A stretch of 64,000 nucleotides of DNA from Sporolactobacillus putidus. GTDB lineage: Bacteria > Bacillota > Bacilli > Bacillales > Sporolactobacillaceae. Position numbers and translations under genes: made by a program. Under the pieces are notes generated by a model that had not been told where the DNA came from, did no database searches, and saw nothing but the letters and a program-made list of their open reading frames with translations. Shown piece by piece: positions 42,043-52,111 of the stretch; position 1 is the first letter of the stretch; each line of letters opens with the position of its first letter. The stretch lies in contig NZ_BMOK01000002.1 in the NCBI RefSeq assembly GCF_014647035.1, positions 124,001 through 188,000 of the forward strand. Direction: 5' to 3'.

Positions 42043-42887
42043 CTTATACCTTCTCCTTCGTTCTTCATGCCGATAAATCCCATCATACGTCCTGTGCGCC
42101 CTTGATCTCTCCGATATGAATAAAAAAGTTCCGGAAAAACGCTGGTAGTGTATCCGGTTACCTGAATCTGTTCTTCAGGAACACCCGCCTTAATCAGAAT
42201 AGCCCGGTTCAACGCCTGAAGATCAAGCAAATAATGCTGGTCTCCGTGCGGCTTGACCGCGCCGCCCCAGATCTGGCGATCGAGTTTTGACACTTCGCCG
42301 GCGACCGTCTGATCCACTTCATAGTCCGCGCCGCTGATCGCCGGACCGATGACCGCGTAAACGTCCTCCGGCAAAAGGCCAAGTGTCCCGCACAGTGTTT
42401 CAACCATTTTGGCAGCTCCGCCGCGGACAGTACCCCGCCAGCCGCAATGCATCAGACCGACGGTGGCAGGCCGTTTAGCGTAAAAGTACACGGGAACGCA
42501 GTCCGCAAAGCAGAGTGCGAGCAGCAAGCCTGGTTCAGTCGTGAACAGACCGTCGACATTTTTAACGGCGGTGTCAAGGTCTGTCGCCCCTGCGCCGGCA
42601 AATTCTTCCGTCACGCGGGCGATGTTTATGCCATGAACTTGTTCCGCGCAAATCCAGTGATCCAGAGGAAACCCAATCTCTCCGGCAGCCTCCCTGCGGT
42701 TTTCCACGACATTTTCCTGATTGTCGCCAACATGAAGGCCAAGATTCAGCGAAGAAAAAGGGATCCGACTTCTCCCGCCCGTTCGCGTTGAAATACCGGA
42801 CAGGATGACCTTATCCCCTGCAGCAGCCGGTTCCATCATTAGAGTCAGCTTTTTTTTAATGGAAAAGGGTTCAGTCATCATTTTCAT
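42039..42887 (-). CDS. ylmD: YfiH/LACC1-family multicopper-type purine nucleoside phosphorylase (YlmD)
   Basis: A 282-residue protein of the family shown to split or deaminate purine nucleosides. The zinc-site residues are visible in EQVHG, CFADCVPV and GLMHCGWRGTV. The start is uncertain among 42887, 42881 and 42878, since the GAAGAAGGG site is too close to the first. Confidence 0.9.
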   Translation of the reverse strand: MKMMTEPFSIKKKLTLMMEPAAAGDKVILSGISTRTGGRSRIPFSSLNLGLHVGDNQENVVENRREAAGEIGFPLDHWICAEQVHGINIARVTEEFAGAGATDLDTAVKNVDGLFTTEPGLLLALCFADCVPVYFYAKRPATVGLMHCGWRGTVRGGAAKMVETLCGTLGLLPEDVYAVIGPAISGADYEVDQTVAGEVSKLDRQIWGGAVKPHGDQHYLLDLQALNRAILIKAGVPEEQIQVTGYTTSVFPELFYSYRRDQGRTGRMMGFIGMKNEGEGIS

Positions 42888-42959
42888 CCCTTCTTCGCGG
42901 ATTCAAGGACACGATTATTTTCCTTTATTCTACCATATCCGCCGGAACGGCGCTCAAAT

Positions 42960-43229
42960 TTATGATTCTTTTCCGCCAGAAGCCGGATCCTTATCATTGT
43001 AAAAGCGAACAAGAATGACATCGGCTCCGATACGCACAATGTTGCTCCACGGAACGACCACATCATTTTCTCTCCCAAAAAGGCCCATGACGCGGCCTGC
43101 ACCGGGAATAATCAGGTTTTCAATTTTCCCCGAAGACAAATTGACATCAAGATCTCCTATATGCCCCAGCCGTTTACCATTCTCTACATTGACAACCTCT
43201 TTTGTCTGGAAATCCGAAATTCTTGGCAC
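42960..43229 (-). CDS. ylmC: PRC-barrel sporulation-type protein YlmC/YmxH
   Basis: An 89-residue PRC-barrel protein: RISDFQTKEVVNVENGKRLGHIGDLDVNLSSGKI, then VVPWSNIVRIGADVILV. Members accompany sporulation and division genes in Firmicutes; function is not established. Its usual neighbour ylmA is missing, and a repeat element lies between it and sigG. Confidence 0.88.
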   Translation of the reverse strand: MPRISDFQTKEVVNVENGKRLGHIGDLDVNLSSGKIENLIIPGAGRVMGLFGRENDVVVPWSNIVRIGADVILVRFYNDKDPASGGKES

Positions 43230-43420
43230 GATTTCCGCCCCCCTCTCACTATCCTAATATATGGGGACGCAGACGGGTTGAGAAGTGAAAAATAAAAGCG
43301 GGATTTTGATGATAACGGCGGGCATTAAACAGAACAGTGCAGAGCGGAAGGATCTTTCCGGCGAACATTAGAAAAACTTGGCTTGCCCAAGCCCTTGGCG
43401 CAGACGAAATTTATAATCCT
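43230..43420. other. Intergenic spacer upstream of ylmC
   Basis: About 190 bases between ylmC and the repeat element. No gene or clear promoter could be assigned. Confidence 0.4.
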
Positions 43421-44131
43421 AATGATTATTCCGTTAGCTCATGATCAATTATTGTCTGTGTTACTGCCGGTACGCAGGTGATAGAAAAGTTTCTCAACCG
43501 CCTTAAGCCCATAGGGAATCGGAAAAATTATTTCGAACGCAAAGATTACCGGCAAAGAGCGATATATTCCGCTGAGCAGCGATATTTGCTTGCGAAGAGC
43601 GATATATTCCGCTGAGCGGCGATATTTGCTTGTGAAGAGCGATATATCCTGCTGAGCGGCGATATTTGCTTGCGAAGAGCGATATATTCCGCTGAACGGC
43701 GATATTTTCTGGCGAAGAGCGATATATTCCGCTGAGCAGCGATATTTTCTGGCGAAAAGCGATATATCCTGCTGAACGGCGATATTTGCTTGCGAAGAGC
43801 GATATATTCCGCTGAGTAGCGATATTTTCTTGTGAAGAGCGATATATTCCGCTGAGCGGCGATATTTGCTTGCGAAGAGCGATATATTCCGCTGAGCAGC
43901 GATATTTTCCTGCGAAGAGCGATATATTCCGCTGAACGGCGATATTTGCTTGCGAAGAGCGATATATTCCGCTGAGCGGCGATATTTTCTTGCGAAGAGC
44001 GATATATTCCGCTGAACCCCATGATAGGGAAGAACCGCCCTGAATTCAAAAATTATCGACCTTTAATACAGAGAAATAAAACATTCTACAGATTATTTCA
44101 TCTGTATTGTTAAAGGAATACTTACAAAAAT
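43421..44131 (-). repeat. Dispersed repeat element, copy 2, with a 23-unit 20-bp array
   Basis: A 711-bp element that aligns, as reverse complement, to 13845-14383 through both flanks. The array (43561-44020) has 23 units of exactly 20 bp, alternating GATATATTCCGCTGAGCAGC and GATATTTGCTTGCGAAGAGC types, against 13 units in copy 1; that difference explains most of the length difference. The flanks still contain ATCATGGGGTTCAGC and CTTTTCTATCACCTGCGTAC. It sits between ylmC and sigG, where ylmA stands in B. subtilis. No ribosome site supports its long open frame. Confidence 0.87.
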
Positions 44132-44148
44132 TTTCTACGCTCTTACAA

Positions 44149-44176
44149 TGAAAAAAGCGCTTGCTGCAGCAAGCGC
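44149..44176 (-). terminator. Terminator of sigG
   Basis: A perfect 20-bp palindrome, GCGCTTGCTG plus its complement (44157-44176), followed by TTTTTT on the minus strand. Confidence 0.85.
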
Positions 44177-44202
44177 GGGATCACTGTTTTATAAGACATC
44201 CT

Positions 44203-44982
44203 TCAAGGGCCGATGTCCTGATTCATTTCTTTGATTGCCATTTTCTCAAGCCGGGAGACCTGCGCCTGAGAAATGCCGATCTCCTGAGCCACTTCCATCT
44301 GGGTCTTTCCATAAAAAAAGCGCATGGCGACAATTTTCTTTTCCCGGTCATGCAATTTGCTCATGGCTTCTTTAAGTGCTATCTTGTCCACCCATTCTCT
44401 GTCCTTATGTTTTTCATCGCTGATCTGATCCATGATGAAAATCGGATCGCCGCCGTCACTGTAGATCGGTTCGAAAAGAGAGACGGGATCCTGGATTGCG
44501 TCCATCGCAAAAACGACATCCTCGACAGGCAGATCAAGCATCTTCGCCAGCTCAGAGGCTGAAGGTTCCTTGGAATGCCTGGCAATATAGCGCTCTTTGG
44601 CTTGCAGCGCCTTGTAGGCCATGTCACGTAAAGAACGCGATACCCGGATCGGATTGTTGTCTCTTAAATACCGGCGGATTTCACCAATGATCATAGGAAC
44701 GGCGTAAGTTGAAAAACGGACATTCTGACTTAAATCAAAGTTATCAATCGATTTCATCAGTCCAATACAGCCGACCTGAAATAAATCGTCCACAGACTCG
44801 CCGCGGTGATTAAAACGCTGAATCACACTAAGCACAAGCCGGAGATTACCGTTTACGAGCTTTTCTCTCGCCTCGGACGTCCCCGACTGAAGTTCTGTAA
44901 ATAACTTACGCATTTCTACGTTAGTCAGGACAGGGAGCTTCGCTGTGTCCACCCCGCAGATTTCTACTTTGTGCCGTGCCAT
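44203..44982 (-). CDS. sigG: RNA polymerase sigma-G, late forespore
   Basis: Directs late forespore genes. The 259-residue sigma-70 protein starts MARHKVEICGVDTAKLPVL, the sigma-G signature. It has the region 2 stretch DDLFQVGCIGLMKSIDNFDLS, STYAVPMIIGEIRRYLRDNNPIRVSRSLRD, and a region 4 ending GISQAQVSRLEKMAIKEMN. ATG at 44982 follows GGGGAGG by eight bases. It has a forespore-type promoter upstream and a strong terminator downstream. Confidence 0.96.
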   Translation of the reverse strand: MARHKVEICGVDTAKLPVLTNVEMRKLFTELQSGTSEAREKLVNGNLRLVLSVIQRFNHRGESVDDLFQVGCIGLMKSIDNFDLSQNVRFSTYAVPMIIGEIRRYLRDNNPIRVSRSLRDMAYKALQAKERYIARHSKEPSASELAKMLDLPVEDVVFAMDAIQDPVSLFEPIYSDGGDPIFIMDQISDEKHKDREWVDKIALKEAMSKLHDREKKIVAMRFFYGKTQMEVAQEIGISQAQVSRLEKMAIKEMNQDIGP

Positions 44983-45024
44983 AAAGGATGACCTCCCCAC
45001 ATAATCGGAGCTTTCTATAACGTC

Positions 45025-45053
45025 AAGTATCTCCTTCGGGTGTCTTTTTATGC
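45025..45053 (-). promoter_or_regulatory. Sigma-F/sigma-G type promoter of sigG
   Basis: -35 GCATA (45049-45053), 15-bp spacer, -10 GAGATACTT (45025-45033), agreeing with the known forespore consensus (GYATA, then GnnAnAmTT). It lies about 40 bases before the sigG start. Confidence 0.65.
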
Positions 45054-45088
45054 ACGGCAATTCCCTTGCGTTTTTTTAGCCTGAGAGG

Positions 45089-45799
45089 CTAAGCCATTTT
45101 GCTGAATTCTTTTTTCAACCGCTTAATAATCCGCTTTTCAAGCCTTGAAATATAAGATTGCGAAATGCCAAGCTGATCGGCGACATCCTTCTGCGTCTTT
45201 TCTTTTCCGCCTGCAAGCCCGAAACGAAGGGTCATGATTTCTTTTTCCCTGTCGCTTAGCATCAGCATCGCTCTTTGCAGGAGCGAGCGGTCCACTTTTC
45301 GCTCCATGTCCTTTGTTGTTATGTCGACCGCCGTACCCAGCACATCCGACAGCAGCAATTCGTTGCCGTCCCAGTCTACGTTCAGCGGTTCATCAAGCGA
45401 AACCTCGGTTCGTGTCCGATTATTTCTCCGCAGGTACATCAGAATTTCGTTTTCAATGCAGCGAGATGCATAAGTCGCCAGCTTGATCTTCTTCTCGGGA
45501 TTAAAAGTATTAACGGCTTTAATCAAACCAATTGTTCCGATGCTGATCAGATCCTCGATATTAATCCGCGTATTGTCAAATTTTCGCGCGATGTACACCA
45601 CGAGTCTCAGATTACGCTCGATCAGTGTGGCACGAACTTTTTTATCGCCGGATGGGAGTTTTTTCATCAGTTCCGCCTCTTCTTCTTTCGAAAGCGGAGA
45701 GGGAAGCCCGTCACTTCCCCCGATATAATAAATTTCTTCAGGCTTTATATGGAGTTTAACAAGAATCCGGTACCACATTTTTCGAAAAAAAGTTTTCAT
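45089..45799 (-). CDS. sigE: RNA polymerase pro-sigma-E, early mother cell
   Basis: Directs early mother-cell genes after removal of its pro-sequence by SpoIIGA. The 236-residue protein has a basic/hydrophobic pro-region (residues 1-27) ending before the conserved [14 protein letters not shown], then [31 protein letters not shown] and the region 4 [22 protein letters not shown]. The protease gene lies immediately upstream. Confidence 0.96.
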   Translation of the reverse strand: MKTFFRKMWYRILVKLHIKPEEIYYIGGSDGLPSPLSKEEEAELMKKLPSGDKKVRATLIERNLRLVVYIARKFDNTRINIEDLISIGTIGLIKAVNTFNPEKKIKLATYASRCIENEILMYLRRNNRTRTEVSLDEPLNVDWDGNELLLSDVLGTAVDITTKDMERKVDRSLLQRAMLMLSDREKEIMTLRFGLAGGKEKTQKDVADQLGISQSYISRLEKRIIKRLKKEFSKMA

Positions 45800-45832
45800 T
45801 CGACCATTCCTCCTTGATTGCGGCCCCCTCTG

Positions 45833-46756
45833 TCAGGATGCCGGTTCAATCACTTTTCCGTGAAGCAGCATGTCCGGGTGAAGAATACTGTCAAAATCAC
45901 CTGATGAGCTCAGAGTGTGCTCCGTCAGTGCCACATATACTTTCCTGCACTCAATCAGTTTCCCTTCGTGCATAATCAGAACTTGATCCGGCCTAATGGC
46001 CGCCGTAAACTGCCTGCTGCCGTCAACCGCCATGAACGGAATCAGAGCGAGACGGTTTTTCAAGTCATCCGGCAAATCTTCCCGGATAAGCATACTTTCC
46101 GGATCAGACGCTGTTTGAAAAAGTGCGGAGGGGAGCGCATCCTTGCATGCATCCCTGCTCAGAAACATGACCGGGAATCTTGTCAGTGGCTCATAAAGCT
46201 TATTGCCGCTGTCAATGATGGCTTTCGCTTTAATCGTCAAATTATGCATTTGAATGATGAGTTCCGCGCCCGTAGAGCTTTGCCATTTTCTGACCACGGT
46301 CTGATCGATCCTTTTTTTGGAGAAGAACCAAAGAAAAGGAAAACCCGTGACAATCACGATCCAGCTGATCGGGTCCCCATAGTTCAGTGTTGTTAAGAAT
46401 CGGCTGTTCGCATAAAATGAATCGCTCTGAAAAAAATAATGCAGGGCGAAAAGCCCTCCCCCGATCCCAAATGCCAGGAAGTAAAAGGCTGCAAGATTCT
46501 GAACAAAAACGGATAGCCGGCGGAATCCAAATGTGACGAATATGATGAACAGGGAAAAAAGAAACTTGCCTAAGGGATGGTCGACAAGAAAAGCAAGAGG
46601 TGTGAATAGGATCAGCACTATGGACGATGCCGTGAACGCGCCGAGCCAGAAACGAATCCGATTTGTCCTCCGCTTTAGCATGAGTGCCGTCAATTGCAGC
46701 AAACTGGCATCGATCAGCAGATTAAGAAGCCAGACCGCATCGAGATAAAGAACCAA
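45833..46756 (-). CDS. spoIIGA: Sporulation sigma-E factor processing peptidase SpoIIGA
   Basis: Septal aspartic protease that activates pro-sigma-E when signalled by SpoIIR. The 307-residue protein has five N-terminal membrane helices (residues about 4-155) and a cytoplasmic protease domain with the catalytic Asp in IIDSGNKLYEPLT. It forms the spoIIG operon with sigE. Confidence 0.94.
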   Translation of the reverse strand: MVLYLDAVWLLNLLIDASLLQLTALMLKRRTNRIRFWLGAFTASSIVLILFTPLAFLVDHPLGKFLFSLFIIFVTFGFRRLSVFVQNLAAFYFLAFGIGGGLFALHYFFQSDSFYANSRFLTTLNYGDPISWIVIVTGFPFLWFFSKKRIDQTVVRKWQSSTGAELIIQMHNLTIKAKAIIDSGNKLYEPLTRFPVMFLSRDACKDALPSALFQTASDPESMLIREDLPDDLKNRLALIPFMAVDGSRQFTAAIRPDQVLIMHEGKLIECRKVYVALTEHTLSSSGDFDSILHPDMLLHGKVIEPAS

Positions 46757-46785
46757 GCTCCCACCTTCTTTGCATGTTTAGGAAT

Positions 46786-46862
46786 AGTATACGGGCCTTT
46801 ATCCATGAAAGTCTGTCATTCCTTGGCAGGATTTTCCCTGTTATTTTGGCTCTTTTTGTCAC
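46786..46862 (-). promoter_or_regulatory. Spo0A-type spoIIG promoter with 22-bp spacer
   Basis: -10 TATACT (46786-46791) and -35-like ATGACA (46814-46819) are exactly 22 bases apart, the unusual spacing known for the B. subtilis spoIIG promoter. Two partial 0A boxes (consensus TTTGTCRAA), TCTGTCATT over the -35 and TTTGTCACT farther upstream, are present. Confidence 0.65.
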
Positions 46863-46870
46863 TCCCGGAG

Positions 46871-46920
46871 ACAAAATAAAGCTCCGGAACATGATGATTG
46901 CAAGAATCATCATTCCGGAG
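46871..46920 (-). terminator. Terminator of ftsZ
   Basis: Arms CTCCGGAA-GATGATT and AATCATC-TTCCGGAG form a long stem, followed on the minus strand by CTTTATTTTG. An A/T tract on the other side could make it bidirectional. Confidence 0.7.
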
Positions 46921-47007
46921 CCTGCAAAAAAAAATCGCGTGGAACAATCATTTTTGAGAGAATTTGTCCAGTTGTCCTGGATAAAACTTATCCTGAGTTT
47001 TCGGTTG

Positions 47008-48204
47008 TTATTGGTTTTTACTTCTCCGATTACGGAGGAAAGTCGGAATGTCCAATGTCTCTTCATCCTCAACGAGACTATGGGATCTGTGTACCGCCTG
47101 TTTCGGGTGAATCGGTCCTTCTTCACGGCGGATCTCATGTTTCAAGCCATTGCCGCCGGCCTTTTTTTCCGTGCCGGAACCCGTGCTTGCAGCCTGCCGC
47201 CGGCCAAGATAGGCCTCCTGTTCAGGTTTGATCTGCTGGTGTTCCAGTACTTCTTCCTGAAAACCTGTCGCGATCACGGTGACAACGATTTCGTCTTCCA
47301 GTTCTTCGCTGATGACAGAACCGAAGATCATGTTGACTTCTTCATCAGCCGCAGTGGCCACAATATCCGCTGCTTCATTCACTTCATACAGGCTGAGGTT
47401 GTTTCCGCCTGTGATATTCATCAGCACGCCTCTCGCGCCGTCTATTGATTTTTCCAGAAGCGGACTGGATATCGCTTTTTTTGCTGCTTCCGCGGCTCTA
47501 TTTTCGCCCGAAGCAATGCCGATCGCCATCAGTGCCGAGCCGCCTTCGGTCATGATCGTTTTGACATCGGCAAAATCGAGATTGATCAGACCCGGGACGG
47601 CGATCAGGTCAGATATGCCCTGAACGCCTTGCCTGAGGACGTTGTCCGCTTCTCTGAATGCGTCAAGCATCGGTGTATTTTTATCGACGATTTCCAGCAG
47701 ACGGTCATTAGGAATCACGATCAATGTGTCCACTTTTTCCTTAAGGGTCGCGATTCCGTTTGAGGCCTGCTTCGCTCGCTTCCTGCCTTCAAAAGTAAAC
47801 GGGCGGGTAACCACTCCGACGGTCAGCGCGCCGACATCTTTTGCAATCTCGGCAATGACCGGTGCAGCGCCTGTTCCTGTTCCGCCACCCATGCCGGCCG
47901 TTACAAACACCATATCGGCGCCCTTCAGAATTTCTTCGACCTGATCCCGGCTTTCTTCAGCCGCCTTTTTGCCGACGTCAGGGTTCGCGCCTGCGCCAAG
48001 CCCGCGGGTCAGCTTTTCCCCAAGCTGCAGCTTGACCCCGGCCTTCGACAATTTGAGCGCCTGCGCGTCTGTGTTAGCGCACACGAAATCAACACCCTGG
48101 ATGCCGCTCTCGATCATCCTGTTGACCGCGTTATTTCCACCGCCTCCAACACCGATCACTTTTATTTTTGCGAGGCGTTCCATCTCCACATCGTTCTCAT
48201 ACAT
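47008..48204 (-). CDS. ftsZ: Cell division GTPase FtsZ
   Basis: Tubulin-like GTPase forming the Z ring. The 398-residue protein has [13 protein letters not shown], the GTP loop [25 protein letters not shown], and the C-terminal DIPTFLRNR peptide that binds FtsA, SepF and EzrA. It follows ftsA closely. Confidence 0.97.
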   Translation of the reverse strand: MYENDVEMERLAKIKVIGVGGGGNNAVNRMIESGIQGVDFVCANTDAQALKLSKAGVKLQLGEKLTRGLGAGANPDVGKKAAEESRDQVEEILKGADMVFVTAGMGGGTGTGAAPVIAEIAKDVGALTVGVVTRPFTFEGRKRAKQASNGIATLKEKVDTLIVIPNDRLLEIVDKNTPMLDAFREADNVLRQGVQGISDLIAVPGLINLDFADVKTIMTEGGSALMAIGIASGENRAAEAAKKAISSPLLEKSIDGARGVLMNITGGNNLSLYEVNEAADIVATAADEEVNMIFGSVISEELEDEIVVTVIATGFQEEVLEHQQIKPEQEAYLGRRQAASTGSGTEKKAGGNGLKHEIRREEGPIHPKQAVHRSHSLVEDEETLDIPTFLRNRRSKNQ

Positions 48205-48241
48205 TGTTCATTTCCTCCCATATAATGATTCCGCCACCCGA

Positions 48242-49525
48242 TTAGTCGAAGAATAAATTGAACCAGTTTTTCACTTTGGCTGTTACACCTTCATGGTCGC
48301 TCCGATCCATATTTATCTTCTGTTTCTGCTTTCGTTGTTTCGGCTCAGCTTCATAGCGTTCGGGAGCAATGGCAGCCGCTACTTCTTTGCCCTGAATTTT
48401 GACGTTGTGATAGGCGAACTGGATGAGACCAATGCAGGCCGTATACTTCGGTTCACGGACACCGATATAATCAGGCGCAGCAATACGGACATTGGATGCC
48501 AGTTTATTTACTGCAAGATCCAGCACCCCCGGCATTGCTGTTACTCCGCCGGTCAGCACAAAACCGCCCGGAAGATCATAAACGCCGATTCTCCGAAGCT
48601 CTTCACGGACAATATCGAAAATTTCCGCCATCCTTGCTTCAATAATCTCCGCAAGCTCTTCCTGATTGAACATCTGTTTTTTTGCGCTGCCGATCTGGGA
48701 AGCCGTAAAAGTATCCTCATCCGAGGCGATCCCGACAAAGGCCGTACCATGCTGGATCTTCAGCTGTTCCGCCTCATCCATCGGAATACGCTGGATAATC
48801 GATATATCCTTTGTAATATGATTGCCTCCGATAGGAAGTTCAAAAGTGGAAAGCAAAGACCCCTGATCAAAAACAGCGACACTTGTCGCTCCTCCGCCAA
48901 TGTCGATGAGTGCAACGCCAAGATTTTTTTCATCTTTAGACAGCGCGACCGAACTGAGAGCAAGCGTCTGCAGGCAGACATCCGAGATCATGAGTCCCGC
49001 CTTTTCCACGCAGCGCAACAGATTATGAAGAACGGTTTTAGATCCTGTGATGAGCGTTCCTTCCATCTCAAGTCTTACCCCGATCATTCCTCTTGGATCA
49101 TGGATTTCATCCACACCGTCGACAATGAACTGTTCCGGTATGACATCGATGATTTCCCGTTCAGGGGGAATGGACATGACTTGTGCTGCGTCTATCACTC
49201 TAGCGATATCCACATCACCAATCTCATGACTTTCATTGGACACTGCAACAATACCGTGACAGTGTCTTAGCTGGATATGGTTTCCGGAAACACCGACAAT
49301 CACACTTTTAATATTCAGGCCCACCATTCTTTCAGCCTGTTCGATCGCTTTCTGAATGGACCGGACCGTTTCATCGATATCAACAATAGAACCCTTCCTG
49401 ATCCCGTACGATATTGATTCGCCAACACCAATGACGTTAAGGGATTCGCCGGCCATTTCTCCGATGACAACCTTAATACTGGACGTACCGATGTCAAGGC
49501 TAACAAATACATCCTCGCTGTTCAT
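48242..49525 (-). CDS. ftsA: Cell division protein FtsA
   Basis: Actin-like membrane anchor of the Z ring. The 427-residue protein has SLDIGTSSIKVVIGEM (ATPase phosphate 1), the inserted 1C domain, LIDIGGGATSVAVFD and GGFVLTGG, and ends in the amphipathic VKNWFNLFFD membrane tail. A 490-bp region with a candidate sigma-H promoter precedes it. Confidence 0.96.
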   Translation of the reverse strand: MNSEDVFVSLDIGTSSIKVVIGEMAGESLNVIGVGESISYGIRKGSIVDIDETVRSIQKAIEQAERMVGLNIKSVIVGVSGNHIQLRHCHGIVAVSNESHEIGDVDIARVIDAAQVMSIPPEREIIDVIPEQFIVDGVDEIHDPRGMIGVRLEMEGTLITGSKTVLHNLLRCVEKAGLMISDVCLQTLALSSVALSKDEKNLGVALIDIGGGATSVAVFDQGSLLSTFELPIGGNHITKDISIIQRIPMDEAEQLKIQHGTAFVGIASDEDTFTASQIGSAKKQMFNQEELAEIIEARMAEIFDIVREELRRIGVYDLPGGFVLTGGVTAMPGVLDLAVNKLASNVRIAAPDYIGVREPKYTACIGLIQFAYHNVKIQGKEVAAAIAPERYEAEPKQRKQKQKINMDRSDHEGVTAKVKNWFNLFFD

Positions 49526-50015
49526 TCTGTGGCACCCCCTTTACCTGAGCATCCGTTGTTCCTCTATTTCGGGATGTTTGGATCGAGTGATAAATGGCTG
49601 GACTTCTGAAAGACAAAGAAAGGCTCATTTTATTTTTCAACCCAACGCTTTCTGCTCCTGATCATAGAAACACGCCTTAATCTTTGTATTCTACAAAACG
49701 GAACATATCCCTTTATTTTAATTGGTAAAGCACAAAAAATATCCCGTTCTAAATGTTTTCATCGGCATTCTTGAGAAAAAAATGAAGAGACAGCCGATCT
49801 ATTTATCTCTAAATACAGAAGAACAAACGATGAAACTAGAACTAAATCTTAGTCTACACCAACTTGACAGACTAGAAAAGACATAATTACGATTCGTTAT
49901 CCAATTGAAAACTTCATCCGTTCCGATTTATCCGGCCAAAGACTCGAAATAAATGATCCTTCTCATTCGGCGGCCTTCATCAGGCGTCCTGCCGTATTCG
50001 GGCCGCCGCTCCTCT
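49526..50015 (-). other. Intergenic region before ftsA (no gene)
   Basis: About 490 bases, AT-rich in the middle. B. subtilis has ylxW, ylxX and sbp here; none is present. The only signal I can support is the candidate sigma-H promoter at 49688-49711. The rest shows no clear structure. Confidence 0.5.
49688..49711 (-). promoter_or_regulatory. Candidate sigma-H promoter for ftsAZ
   Basis: Minus strand: GGGATAT (49705-49711; consensus AGGAWWW with one change), 10-base gap, GTAGAAT (49688-49694; consensus RnnGAAT). B. subtilis ftsAZ also has a sigma-H promoter used at sporulation onset. Confidence 0.4.
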
Positions 50016-50783
50016 TTAGTTTTGGGCGCTGCTCTTGGCGCTGTCAGGAACAAAATAACTTCCCACACTGAGATGAATGGTCCCGTGCGCACCCTTCGGC
50101 AGATTGGCGGCAATTTCAGGATAAAGCTGTATGTTCTTTACAAAAGTTGTTGTACTTGCAACCACGCGATTACCGTCATTCATATAGAGTACCAGGTTGT
50201 CATTGTTCGTCGGACCGGGTATGTAATGTATATCGGAAATGCTATGAATAACCTGTTGGGGAATCTTCGCGAGTCCCTCGGTGACGGCGCTTAACTCAGC
50301 CTGACGGCTGAAACCATATAATATCGGCGCGTCAACAGGCAGTCCGCTGCCGGGCAGTTTTCCAAGCAGTGCTCCGTTCTGGAGAATCGGATAGTATCCG
50401 CCGTTCTTTTCCAGGTAAGCTTTCCGATCGTATTCTTTGATCTGAATCGTCACCCGGTTTGGAAATACGGTCCGGACCGAAGCGGTCTGAACGGTCGGAA
50501 GCTTTTCGATCCGGTTTTCAGCGGTTGCGGGACGGACATCCCAGATATGTGTCTGGTCAGAAATACCGCTGGCCTGAATGACTTGTCCGGAACTGGCCAG
50601 CTGCTCGCCCGAAACGGAAATCTGGCTGACCTTGCTAAGCGGAGACTGGAAATAGATCACGACCAGAATCAAGAGGAAAAAGAATGATGCGTAGAAAATA
50701 AAACGCCGGTTTGCCTTTTGTTTCCGCTCTTTTTTTAATTGCGGAAGGCGGTCTTCCAAAGGCACGACTTTTTTCCTGTCCAC
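50016..50783 (-). CDS. divIB: Cell division protein DivIB/FtsQ
   Basis: A 255-residue septal membrane protein bridging FtsL/DivIC and PBP2B. A basic cytoplasmic tail and one helix (residues 28-45, RFIFYASFFFLLILVVIYF) lead to an external POTRA domain (VSQISVSGEQLASSGQVIQASGI) and the beta domain. It follows spoVE directly, whereas murG and murB usually stand between. Confidence 0.92.
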   Translation of the reverse strand: MDRKKVVPLEDRLPQLKKERKQKANRRFIFYASFFFLLILVVIYFQSPLSKVSQISVSGEQLASSGQVIQASGISDQTHIWDVRPATAENRIEKLPTVQTASVRTVFPNRVTIQIKEYDRKAYLEKNGGYYPILQNGALLGKLPGSGLPVDAPILYGFSRQAELSAVTEGLAKIPQQVIHSISDIHYIPGPTNNDNLVLYMNDGNRVVASTTTFVKNIQLYPEIAANLPKGAHGTIHLSVGSYFVPDSAKSSAQN

Positions 50784-50942
50784 TGCTCTCTCCCCCTCTC
50801 TATATCAGATAGTACTGTGTATCGGGAATGTTTGATCGCTGCCCGCTCTCTTCTTTCGCCAATTCTATTTTATTTTTTTTTTAGAAAAACAGCAAACCCT
50901 GTTATGCAAACCGAGCAAAACAGAGTTTGCTGTTCACGCCGT

Positions 50943-52046
50943 TTATTGCCGTGCGGACGTGCTGATGTTCAGGAGTATGCCGATCGACACAAGCATCAAG
51001 GTCAGCGAGGATCCTCCGTAACTCAGAAAGGGCAGTGTAATTCCGGTAACCGGTATCAGCCCTGTGACGACAGCTATATTTATCATGACCTGAATGGCGA
51101 TCATGCCCGTTATTCCAACTGCTAGCAGTGTCCCGAACAAATCCTCCGCCTTCATCGCTATCAGCAGACCGCGCCAGAGTAACATGCAAAACAGGAGGAG
51201 CACAACCGCAGCACCGATAAATCCAAGCTCTTCCGAAATGATTGAAAAGATGAAATCGGTCTGCGGTTCAGGAAGATATTGATATTTCTGTCTGCTCTGG
51301 CCCAGTCCGAAACCGAGCAGCCCCCCGGGTCCGATAGCGAGCAGCGACTGGATAATCTGGAAGCCGCTTCCGAGCGGGTCCTGCCACGGATTAACAAACG
51401 AAGTCAGCCGCTTGATACGATATGGAGCCGAAAGGATCAGCGCAGCCGCTCCGGCCAGCCCGACCGCTCCCATGATGACAAAGTGCCGGGTTCTCGCTCC
51501 CGCCGCAAATATCATGGTTAAACAAGTCAGGACAAGTACCGTCCCCGTTCCTAGATCAGGCTGAAGCATGATCAGCCCGAATGCCAGAAAAACAGGGAGA
51601 AGCGCCGGAATCAAACCTTTTCTGAAATGGAGAAGTGTTGACTGATGCTCGGAAAGGTACCTCGATAAGTAAATGATTAAGGCAACTTTCATAAATTCGG
51701 AAGGCTGGATGGAGAAAGCGCCCACCCCTAGCCAGCTGCTCGCTCCTCCGCGTACAAGGCCGACTCCCGGAATCACGACAAGAATCAGCAATAGGAAACA
51801 GGCTGCCATTCCGGTTTTCGCCCATGAGCGCCAGATCCGATAATCAATCCTCATCACCATAAACATAAGTACAGTACCCATCGAAGCGAAGAGAAGCTGC
51901 CGCTTAAAAAAATAGAACGAATCCCCTCCAAATTTATAAGAGGCCCAGACTTCGCTCGCACTGTACACCATGATCAGCCCGATAGTCAAAAGGGCAAAAG
52001 TGGCGACAAGCAGCAAACGGTCAGGTGACGAACGATGTTCGGGCAT
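50943..52046 (-). CDS. spoVE: SEDS-family peptidoglycan polymerase SpoVE/FtsW type
   Basis: Glycan polymerase partnering a class B PBP; in this position of Bacillus clusters it is SpoVE, needed for spore cortex. The 367-residue protein has about ten helices and the motifs GGASSWLGVGAFSIQPSEFMK and LPFLSYGGSS. ATG at 52046 is chosen because GGAG stands eight bases upstream. Calling it FtsW instead cannot be excluded without the rest of the genome. Confidence 0.9.
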   Translation of the reverse strand: MPEHRSSPDRLLLVATFALLTIGLIMVYSASEVWASYKFGGDSFYFFKRQLLFASMGTVLMFMVMRIDYRIWRSWAKTGMAACFLLLILVVIPGVGLVRGGASSWLGVGAFSIQPSEFMKVALIIYLSRYLSEHQSTLLHFRKGLIPALLPVFLAFGLIMLQPDLGTGTVLVLTCLTMIFAAGARTRHFVIMGAVGLAGAAALILSAPYRIKRLTSFVNPWQDPLGSGFQIIQSLLAIGPGGLLGFGLGQSRQKYQYLPEPQTDFIFSIISEELGFIGAAVVLLLFCMLLWRGLLIAMKAEDLFGTLLAVGITGMIAIQVMINIAVVTGLIPVTGITLPFLSYGGSSLTLMLVSIGILLNISTSARQ

Positions 52047-52111
52047 GTGCAACACTCCGTTCAGATCAGGCCTTGAGTCGCCCGCTGAATTGCCCGCAGG
52101 CCAACCTGTCC

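Noticed and set aside
43561..44020. Possible CRISPR array
   Set aside because: Units are 20 bp, directly joined, alternate between two types and have no unique spacers or cas genes.
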